A DNA stretch of 6,214 bases. Source: an uncultured Bacillota bacterium. Its GTDB lineage: Bacteria; Bacillota; Clostridia; Caldicoprobacterales; UBA3941. The position numbers were made by a program, and so were the translations under genes. Below the pieces are notes generated by a model, which saw only the letters and a list, made by a program, of their open reading frames with translations, was not told where the DNA came from and ran no database searches. The stretch is taken from NCBI GenBank assembly GCA_937960725.1, contig CALGOY010000023.1:1-6214 (forward strand). Direction: 5' to 3'. Shown piece after piece: positions 1-6,207 of this stretch (its first letter is position 1; every line of letters begins with the position of its first letter).

Positions 1-100
1 TCATAGAATAAAATTATACTTTTTTAGGTGACATTTTCACTGACTATTGACATAGATTTTTTCATGGTAATTAATTGCAGCTCTAGAGAAGTCAAGCAGT

Positions 101-151
101 AAAAAAACAAAAGCTATATATGCTCTACTACTGTGTAGAGCCTTATATAGC
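101..151 (-). terminator. Intrinsic terminator of the cooS-like gene
   Basis: Read on the minus strand, the sequence begins 31 bases after the cooS-like stop codon. It forms an outer 8-bp stem (GCTATATA with TATATAGC), a small internal loop, an inner 7-bp stem (GCTCTAC with GTAGAGC) and a 6-base loop. A T-rich tail, TTTTGTTTTTTT, follows at once. All pairs are perfect. This is a classic Rho-independent terminator and marks the end of the transcript. Confidence 0.9.
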
Positions 152-182
152 CTCTATTTATATAATCTACTATATAAGCTGT

Positions 183-2055
183 TTATTGCAGCCCTAATTT
201 GCTTCTTTTATCCGTAATGTGCCTTTCGATATCGTCAGCCACCTCTACCGGATCATCTCCCAAGGCAATTTTGCCTCCTGTTATTTTCTCCACATCCTCG
301 GTCATTAGCTTTACAAGCTGTGGTGCACCCGTTATGAACGGTGTGGGAGATAAATGAGTATATGCACCATAAGCTACAGCAAATATTCCGTCAATGGTAG
401 CTTTTTGCTCCATCCACTCAGGAGCAGTAACAGCTATTGGAAGATCTGGCACATCTACATCCAAGTGATCTGCAAGAGCAGTAACCAACATAGATACTCT
501 GCCTGTATCAGTACAGGTTCCAAAGCTCAATACAGGCGGAATTTTAAGCATATTGCATACTTCTTTTAATCCATCTCCCGCCATATTAATAGCATCAAGA
601 TTGCACAGTCCTGCTACTTCCAGGGCGTGATTGCCGCAACCTCCACTTACTACCAGTATATCCCTCTTAATAAGCTCTTTTGTCAAGTTTACCGTATTCC
701 AATCCTGCGGACCATTTCGTAAGGTAGAGCAGTTCGCCAATGCCACTACGCCCTTGATTTTGCCAGCGGCAATTACATCTACAAGAGGATCCAATTTATT
801 CCCAAGAGCCTCTAGCACAGCCTCAGTTGAAAAACCAGCAATAGCTTTTTGCACAATTTTAGGTACTTTAGGCGTAACTTTACCTTGGCGTTTTTTGAAA
901 TTTTCTATAGCAAGCTCTATTAACCTATCTGCCATAGCCTCTACTTCTGCAGGAAAATATTCGATTTTATGCTGTAGCCCAGGCATATCTACAATAGTAC
1001 TTACACTAATCAAGGTTGCCTGATATTTTTCAGCATACATATCAATAGCGGGAGGCGAGCAATTCTCCTCCATTGCCATAACATCCACAGTACCTGTCGC
1101 AAGAAGGGGTTCAATGGCTAGCCAGTTCCCAATCAAACCCACAAACACATCATCTACCGGAAATCTTTGCAAAAGTTCTTGCCCTGTTTCAATAGAGCCT
1201 ACAACTCTCAATCCCTTAGCTCCTGCAGCTTTAGCCCTTTCCTGAACTTCTGGAGTCTTAGCTTTCTGCAGCGTAGCAACTCCGGCCCAGGGCTGGTGTC
1301 CATTAAACACAATGTTTACATAATCTGGATCCATGATTCCTAGATCAACATTTACTTCGTGGGGTTTAGGAGTTCCAAACAATATGTCCTGTACCATCTC
1401 TAGTCCAATTTGGGCATTGTATATAGTAGCAAGACCCAAGCGAAGAGCCTTCATCGCTAGCGAAACATGATTGCCATCTACATTAGTTAAACAGCTGGCA
1501 ATGCAATTTTGTTCTTCATGAACCACTCCAGCGGGATAAATTCCAATATCCCTCCACACCTTTTTCCGCTTTCTAGGCGCAAATGCTTCTACCATAATAT
1601 TTGGCTCTTCAACCCCAATCTTCATCTGGGTTTCTAGTACATCTGCCAAATCCTTTGCCATCTGATTAATATCCTGATTCGTATTAATCCCTACTTTGCT
1701 GCACATCCATCTTAATTTGTCTACATCAGTAATTTTAAAAGGTGTTTTTCCCTCTGCCGTAGCCCTAAGTGTTCTAAATGCTTCATAGGCGTGGTGGCTA
1801 TAGGTAGCCGCTCCCATTATATTGCGCAACAGCAAATTTCGTATAGCCGCCTTTTTCGTTAATTCTGCAGGGACCATTGGAACATAACTGACAGCTGAGC
1901 CCCTGTAAACAAAATTTGCATCGAATTTTCTCTTGAAGAACCCATCTGTCAAATACATTAGACATACCATCTTCTCGAATTCGTTTTAGCATCTCTTCTA
2001 CCGAATCATGATAACTTACTCTACCTTCAGCTCTTTCCAACACAGTTTCACTCAT
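183..2055 (-). pseudogene. cooS: Broken cooS-like gene: deviant Ni-CO dehydrogenase homologue (CooS-V / hybrid-cluster type)
   Basis: The 5' part (2055 to about 1852) encodes residues 1-68. It has Cys46 and Cys49 (CxxC spacing, the D-cluster pair linking the two subunits), then Cys55, Cys58 and Cys63 ending in GPCRINEK, which are three of four B-cluster ligands. The main part (about 1844 to 183) continues one base out of frame from IRNLLLRN to the normal C-terminal end SKLGLQ. About 35 bases are missing at 1845-1851, including the usual GxCG segment with the fourth B-cluster Cys; if restored, the protein would be about 635 aa, normal for CODH. C-cluster ligands retained are His (1296-1298), Cys (1059-1061), Cys (729-731), Cys (636-638) and Cys (513-515), plus the active-site Lys (402-404). 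The residue matching CODH-II Cys295 is Glu (1188-1190), and His93 is Tyr (1800-1802). The ancestral enzyme was therefore probably not a CO oxidiser but a CooS-V-like hybrid-cluster protein. The start at 2055 is set by AAGGGGA six bases upstream. No cooF or cooC gene lies in the window. Confidence 0.88.
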
Positions 2056-2061
2056 TCACAA

Positions 2062-2068
2062 TCCCCTT
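2062..2068 (-). promoter_or_regulatory. Ribosome binding site of the cooS-like gene
   Basis: AAGGGGA on the minus strand lies six bases upstream of the ATG at 2055-2053 and decides this start. Its first three bases are also the last bases of the 11-bp inverted repeat at 2066-2092, so a leader hairpin would partly occlude it. Confidence 0.7.
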
Positions 2069-2092
2069 TCTAAGAATTGCTTTCTTAGAAAG
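2066..2092 (-). repeat. Perfect 11-bp inverted repeat in the cooS-like leader (operator or hairpin)
   Basis: The minus strand reads CTTTCTAAGAA, five bases (AGCAA), then TTCTTAGAAAG, with every base pair matched. Each arm contains a near-palindrome of the form TTCTWAGAA, so the element can also be seen as two tandem copies of one small palindrome, as dimeric regulators often bind. It lies roughly 13 to 39 bases downstream of the predicted transcription start and touches the Shine-Dalgarno sequence. It could be a repressor site in DNA or an mRNA hairpin limiting ribosome access. There is no T-run after it, so it is not a terminator. I do not recognise it as the box of a named regulator. Confidence 0.75.
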
Positions 2093-2111
2093 TTTGCCCT
2101 AAATGAGCAGG

Positions 2112-2141
2112 ATTATGAATTAATTTAGAATATTATGTCAA
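2112..2141 (-). promoter_or_regulatory. Sigma-A-type promoter for the cooS-like gene
   Basis: On the minus strand, a perfect -35 box TTGACA (2141-2136) is followed by 18 bases and a -10 box CATAAT (2117-2112), five of six matches to TATAAT. The predicted transcription start near 2105 leaves a leader of about 50 bases that contains the inverted repeat. The promoter begins only about ten bases past the stop codon of the flavoenzyme gene. The cooS-like gene therefore has its own promoter, and because no terminator separates the two genes it may also receive read-through. Confidence 0.7.
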
Positions 2142-2150
2142 TAAAAAGCT

Positions 2151-3839
2151 TTATACAGATTTGCATTCAACACAACTATAATCAGGAATTTGTCTCTCTC
2201 TCATAATCGATTCATATAAGCGATAACCACCGCTTAAATTATAAGCATCAAATCCATGCCCCATCAATATGCGACAAGCAATATAGCTTCGTAGGTCGCT
2301 GTGACAATATACATAGACGGGCTTTGATTTATCCAGCTTATCAATATTTTCTCTCAAACTATCTAGAGGTATGTGAACAAACCCGTCTATCTTCCCCCTA
2401 GCTACTTCTGCCGGTGTCCTTACATCCAAAAGGGTTACGCTTCCGTCCCGAGGCAGACTCTCCACATCATGCCAATGGAAGTTCTTAACGATACCCTTTA
2501 TAGTATTCTCAATTACAAATCCTACCATATTTACTGGATCCTTAGCAGACGAAAATGGAGGAGCATAGCACAATTCGAGTTCTGCTAGATCAAATCCTGT
2601 CATACCGGCTCTAATAGCAGTAGCCAATACATCACAGCGCTTATCAACCCCATCAAAACCTATAATCTGAGCTCCCAATATCTTGCCTGTATCTTTTTCA
2701 AATATAGTCTTTATAGACATATTCTTAGCTCCCGGATAATAAGTAGCATGGGATGGAGAATAGGTATATACCTTATCATAGTTAAGCCCTAAGGCCTCTG
2801 CTGTACGTTCATTAATCCCCGTCATAGCAATTGTCATATCAAATATCTTTAATATAGAGCTCCCTTGAGAACCTTTAAACCTGCTTTTTATACCGCAAAT
2901 ATTATCAGCTGCAATTCTTCCTTGCTTATTGGCCGGTCCTGCAAGGGGTATGAATGCCTTTTGTCCTGTTACAAAATGCTTAACCTCTACAGCATCGCCC
3001 ACGGCATAAATGTCTTTCTCAGAAGTTTCCATATATTCGTTGACTATAATTGAACCTTTAGCATTGACCGCTATCCCAGCAGCTTTTGCAAGGTCAGTCT
3101 CTGGCTTAACCCCTACCGCCATAATTATCATGTCGGTATCCACTTGTCCATCATTTAATTTTGCAACTAGCTTATCTCCAGCCTCTTGTATCTCCTTCAC
3201 ACCGTTAGATAAAATAAGTTTTATTCCTTTATCTCTTATATATCTGTGAACATCCGCTGATAATTCAATATCTAAGGGAGAAATCAAATGATCTGAAAGC
3301 TCTACAATAGTTACATCCAGCCCTGCTAGCTTCAAATTCTCCGCCATCTCAACTCCTATATAGCCACCGCCAACAACAACAGCACTTTCTGGAGATTCTT
3401 CATCTATATAACCTTTTATTCTTATGGTATCAGGAATATTTCTAAGAGTAAAAACCCTGCTACTGTCAATCCCTTTAATATCTGGCTTTATCGGCTCTGC
3501 TCCCATAGATAGAATTAATTTATCATAACTTTCAGTGTATTCTTCTCCTGTTTTTAAGTTTTTGGCGATAATCGTTTTTTCTTCTTTATTAATTGATATA
3601 ACTTCCGTAAAATTTCTCACATCCACATTAAATCTTGCTCGAAAGCTCTCCGGAGTTTGCAGGGTTAAGGCTGATCTTTTATTAATATCGCCCCCTATAT
3701 AATAAGGGAGGCCACAATTGGCAAAGGATATAAATTCTCCCCTCTCAAACATAATAATCTCTGCTTTTTCATCCAATCTACGGAGTCTTGCAGCAGCAGA
3801 CGCTCCCCCTGCAACACCTCCAATAATCAATACTTTCAT
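2151..3839 (-). CDS. CoA-disulfide reductase-like FAD/NAD(P)H oxidoreductase with C-terminal rhodanese domain
   Basis: The 562-residue cytoplasmic flavoprotein appears intact. An N-terminal FAD-binding Rossmann motif (GGVAGGASAAARLRRL, residues 7-22) is followed by the redox Cys42 in SFANCGLPYYIGG, the signature of CoA-disulfide reductases and related NADH oxidases. An NAD(P)H-binding GGGYIGVE lies at 157-164 and the second FAD motif DIYAVGDA at 276-283. The dimerisation domain has CYAPPFSSAKDPVN near 424-437; its Tyr425 matches a Tyr contributed to the partner active site in this family. A rhodanese domain fills about 455-550, with catalytic Cys512 in YCHSDLRS, and the protein ends in a CVEC pair (556, 559). 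Members of this fused family (CoADR-RHD) reduce CoA disulfide, CoA persulfide, polysulfide or oxygen with NAD(P)H; which of these applies here cannot be told. The start at 3839 is preferred over an in-frame ATG at 3863 because AGGAGG lies nine bases before it. Flavin oxidoreductases are known neighbours of cooS genes, which fits this arrangement. Confidence 0.9.
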   Translation of the reverse strand: MKVLIIGGVAGGASAAARLRRLDEKAEIIMFERGEFISFANCGLPYYIGGDINKRSALTLQTPESFRARFNVDVRNFTEVISINKEEKTIIAKNLKTGEEYTESYDKLILSMGAEPIKPDIKGIDSSRVFTLRNIPDTIRIKGYIDEESPESAVVVGGGYIGVEMAENLKLAGLDVTIVELSDHLISPLDIELSADVHRYIRDKGIKLILSNGVKEIQEAGDKLVAKLNDGQVDTDMIIMAVGVKPETDLAKAAGIAVNAKGSIIVNEYMETSEKDIYAVGDAVEVKHFVTGQKAFIPLAGPANKQGRIAADNICGIKSRFKGSQGSSILKIFDMTIAMTGINERTAEALGLNYDKVYTYSPSHATYYPGAKNMSIKTIFEKDTGKILGAQIIGFDGVDKRCDVLATAIRAGMTGFDLAELELCYAPPFSSAKDPVNMVGFVIENTIKGIVKNFHWHDVESLPRDGSVTLLDVRTPAEVARGKIDGFVHIPLDSLRENIDKLDKSKPVYVYCHSDLRSYIACRILMGHGFDAYNLSGGYRLYESIMRERQIPDYSCVECKSV

Positions 3840-3848
3840 CAGTACATA

Positions 3849-3854
3849 CCTCCT
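3849..3854 (-). promoter_or_regulatory. Ribosome binding site of the flavoenzyme gene
   Basis: A perfect AGGAGG on the minus strand lies nine bases before the ATG at 3839-3837. The frame also has an ATG at 3863, but that start would put the AGGAGG inside the coding sequence as an Arg-Arg pair and add eight residues before the FAD motif. The downstream ATG is therefore taken as the start. Another ATG at 3847 meets a stop codon two codons later. Confidence 0.8.
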
Positions 3855-3863
3855 ACTAAACAA

Positions 3864-3893
3864 AATATACGCAAAAATATACTTAGCTTACAA
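3864..3893 (-). promoter_or_regulatory. Possible promoter of the flavoenzyme gene
   Basis: On the minus strand, TTGTAA (3893-3888) and TATATT (3869-3864) are separated by 18 bases. The boxes match consensus at four and five of six positions. A start near 3857 would leave a leader of only about 18 bases, just enough for the ribosome binding site. The stretch is very AT-rich, so chance matches are likely. A promoter is expected here because a terminator lies upstream at 4105-4145. Confidence 0.35.
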
Positions 3894-3903
3894 TTTATGT
3901 AAG
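3887..3903. repeat. Short inverted repeat overlapping the possible flavoenzyme promoter
   Basis: CTTACA and TGTAAG are separated by five bases and match perfectly. The repeat covers the possible -35 box at 3888-3893, a position suited to a repressor. Six-base arms in AT-rich DNA are weak evidence and no regulator is assigned. Confidence 0.3.
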
Positions 3904-4104
3904 ATGCTTTATATTTATTTAAACATTAAACACTAAATGGCACAAATATAAATATAAAATTACAATATTTAATATTTATTGAAAGCCCATAGAAGCAATG
4001 TCTCTAGTTCTATAATACGTTATAAACCCTTGACCAAAGTTTTTGTAATCATCCTGATTAACAGTTTTAGCGTCACTTTTGTTAAACTCCTCATATCAAA
4101 AGCT

Positions 4105-4145
4105 AAAAAAAGAGGCTCTAATATATTAGAATAATATTAGAAGCC
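4105..4145 (-). terminator. Intrinsic terminator downstream of ftsH
   Basis: On the minus strand, GGCT then (after one bulged base) CTAATAT pair with ATATTAG and AGCC across a 9-base loop. The stem is followed by TC and a run of seven T. The plus strand has no T-run after the stem, so it acts for minus-strand transcription only. It lies about 220 bases past the ftsH stop codon, further than usual. The intervening sequence would be a long 3' tail of ftsH or a separate short RNA. Confidence 0.75.
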
Positions 4146-4174
4146 CCCTTCGGATTATCAAACTTATTTATTTG

Positions 4175-4201
4175 GCAGCCTCTTCATTTAAAAGGGGCTG
4201 C
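4175..4201 (-). repeat. Hairpin with a 10-bp stem upstream of the ftsH terminator
   Basis: The minus strand reads GCAGCCCCTT, a 7-base loop, then AAGAGGCTGC. Ten pairs form, one of them a mismatch or G-U wobble depending on the strand read. No T-run follows on either strand, so it is not itself a terminator. Its arms are complementary to the arms of the terminator at 4105-4145, which allows alternative pairings. Confidence 0.6.
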
Positions 4202-4239
4202 ACATAAGCATTTGTAGAAGTTTTAGTTTAGTATGTGCA
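4199..4239. repeat. 8-bp inverted repeat TGCACATA / TATGTGCA
   Basis: TGCACATA at 4199-4206 and TATGTGCA at 4232-4239 match perfectly across a 25-base loop. The proximal arm overlaps the outer edge of the hairpin at 4175-4201 by three bases, so the two cannot form fully at the same time. Confidence 0.4.
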
Positions 4240-4288
4240 TGTAGTAAAACCAATGCCGATACCTATATGAAATAAGCTATTCATACAC

Positions 4289-4309
4289 AGCACAACTACA
4301 TTCTGTGCT
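4289..4309. repeat. 6-bp inverted repeat AGCACA / TGTGCT
   Basis: AGCACA at 4289-4294 and TGTGCT at 4304-4309 can form a small hairpin with a 9-base loop. It is one of several stem-loops between the ftsH stop codon and the terminator and is weak when taken alone. Confidence 0.3.
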
Positions 4310-4366
4310 TACTTCCTCTACATCAAAAAATTAAAACATCTGCACAAAAATTTTAGATATACAATT

Positions 4367-6200
4367 CTAAGCATTTAAGAGCTGCATAAACTCTTCCCCT
4401 GTCATAGTCTCTTTTTCTAAGAGGTATTTTGCAAGCTCATGAAGCTTATCCTTATTATTTTCTAAAATCTCATAAGCTTTCTTATAGCAAGACTTTATTA
4501 TCTCAAGCACTTCCATATCAATTTTAGCAGCCGTCTCAGAAGACACCAGAAGCGATGTGTCTCCGCCTAAGTATGGATTATTTATCGTCTCCAAAGCCAT
4601 CATTCCAAATTCTTTACTCATTCCAAATCTTGTTACCATAGCCCGTGCAATCTTGGTAGCTTATTCTATATTATTAGCAGCTCCCGAAGTTATTGTATTA
4701 AATACAATTTCTTCTGCAGCTCTCCCTCCCATAAATGTAGTTATCTTAGCCAAAGCCTGCTCTTTACTCATGAGAACTTGCTCATCTTCTTCTACCTGCA
4801 TCGTGTAACCTAAAGCCCCGGATGTTCTAGGTATTATAGTTATTTTATGCACTGGAGCTGAATTCTCTTGCTTAGCAGCAACCAGGGCATGGCCTATCTC
4901 ATGGTACGCTATAGTTAATTTATCCTTCGCTGATAACACAGCATTCTTCCTCTGATATCCCGCTATTACAACTTCCACCGCTTCTTCCAAATCATTTTGT
5001 GTAACATAATTGCGACCTAACTTCACCGCCCTTATAGCTGCCTCATTAACGATATTAGCCAAATCAGCTCCAGAAGCACCTGATGTTGCCCTAGTAGCAA
5101 TGGCATTAAAATTAATATCTCCTCCCAGCTTAACCCTCTTAGCGTGCACTTTTAAAATAGCTTCCCTTCCTGCCAGATCGGGTAGCTCTACAGGAATTCG
5201 CCTATCAAATCTTCCAGGCCTTAAAATAGCCTTATCTAGAGTTTCCGGTCTATTAGTTGCCGCTAGTATTACAACTCCCTTATCGGAATTAAACCCGTCC
5301 ATCTCGGTCAAAAGCTGATTCAATGTCTGCTCCCTTTCGTCATTACCTCCTATGCTTCCGGCATTGCGGCTCTTGCCTATGGCATCTATTTCATCAATAA
5401 ATACAATACATGGAGCTTTCTCCTGAGCCTGCTTAAATAGATCTCTAACCCTTGCAGCTCCTAAACCTACAAACATTTCTACAAATTCAGAGCCCGAAAT
5501 TGAAAAGAAAGGCACCTTTGCTTCTCCTGCTACTGCTTTAGCCAAAAGAGTCTTCCCTGTACCGGGAGGACCTACTAATAAAGCCCCCTTGGGAATACGG
5601 GCACCTATTTCTTTAATACTTCTGGGGATTGTGTAAAAAGTCTACAATCTCCTGCAAGGCTTCTTTTGCTTCATCCTGGCCCGCCACATCTTCAAAAGAT
5701 ATACCTGTTTGAGCTTCAACATATATTTTTGCATTGCTCTTGCCAAAAGTCATAACATTAGAACCGCCTAATTTATTTTGTAATTTATTTATAAAGAACT
5801 GACCTAATGCAATGAATAATAATCCTGGTAAGATCCACATAAATAAGAAATTAACCAGAAAGTCTATAATAGGCGAAGTCTCTGCAGGAATAACGCTGCC
5901 AAATTTTACTCCCGCCCCATATAACCGTTCTGTCAGATCAGGATCAGGCATAATACCGGTTACATACACTGCATCTTTGCCATCCCTATCTTCTCCGATA
6001 AAAACTATTCGATCATCCTGAACCTCAACGGTCTTAACTTTCCCTTCTTCAATCTGTTTTAGGAAAGTCCCGTAATCTACCTCAATAATTTGCCGCCTCA
6101 ACATAGCTGGAAACACAAAAGCATTTAATAATATTACAACAACTAGAGTAACTAAATAATAAAATATAATCGGCTTTTTAGGCTTTTTCGATTCTTCCAT
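4367..6200 (-). pseudogene. ftsH: Broken ftsH: membrane-bound ATP-dependent zinc metalloprotease
   Basis: FtsH is a hexameric AAA+ protease in the cytoplasmic membrane that degrades misfolded membrane and short-lived regulatory proteins. If its lesions were repaired, this copy would encode about 610 aa, the normal length. The N-terminal part has membrane segments at residues about 11-34 and 111-136 around an extracytoplasmic domain, then FEDVAGQDEAKEAL. After NPQKY an extra base (5615-5616) brings a TAA at 5613-5615. The family sequence resumes in the next frame at 5614 as [10 protein letters not shown], with Walker A GPPGTGKT (5572-5549), pore motif FVG, Walker B IVFIDEID (about 5407-5384), the second region of homology with GRFDR, and zinc motif HEIGH (4903-4889). 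At 4661-4663 an in-frame TAA replaces a codon between GAANNIE and ATKIARAMV. The Asp that supplies the third zinc ligand (GASND in relatives) is Asn at 4670-4672. The C-terminal helical part is normal to the stop at 4367-4369. The ATG at 6200 follows AAGGAGA. A functional second ftsH elsewhere in the genome is likely (inference). Confidence 0.92.
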
Positions 6201-6207
6201 ATAACAC

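Larger units (their letters stand above)
3840..4366. other. 527-base intergenic region between ftsH and the flavoenzyme gene
   Basis: No intact gene is visible on either strand. The half nearest ftsH (about 4105-4310) is rich in inverted repeats and ends in a minus-strand terminator. The half nearest the flavoenzyme gene (3840 to about 3975) is extremely AT-rich and carries its probable promoter. Between them, 3976-4095 is a short open minus-strand frame without a start codon. I recognised no known riboswitch core, T-box sequence or tRNA. Confidence 0.6.

Noticed and set aside
47..75. Plus-strand promoter: TTGACA (47-52), 17 bases, ATTAAT
   Set aside because: The -10 match is weak (four of six), and it would point into the 3' end of the cooS-like gene on the opposite strand with no plus-strand gene to serve.
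75..196. Repeated TTGCAGC-CTA at 75-86 and 186-196 as a duplicated gene end or attachment site
   Set aside because: Only about ten bases are shared and the flanks diverge immediately, which is within chance expectation.
1845..1851. Programmed +1 frameshift in cooS
   Set aside because: A shift alone cannot supply the missing residues with the conserved cysteine, and I see no slippery heptamer with a stimulatory structure there.
1798..1970. Separate small gene for the 85-residue N-terminal cooS fragment, or a start at 1970 for the long part
   Set aside because: The 85-residue frame ends in random sequence after NEK, and the first 40 or so residues read from 1970 are an out-of-frame reading of the CxxC and B-cluster segment. 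Both are parts of one broken gene.
4277..4330. Short Cys-containing frame (ends ECSCAVYE) in phase with ftsH past its stop
   Set aside because: It is only 17 codons, separated from ftsH by two stop codons, with no start codon or ribosome binding site. FtsH already has a normal C-terminus before it, so chance is the simplest explanation.
2373..5318. Plus-strand open frames opposite the three genes
   Set aside because: They are antisense shadows of the conserved minus-strand coding regions, lack ribosome binding sites, and show no protein-like motifs.
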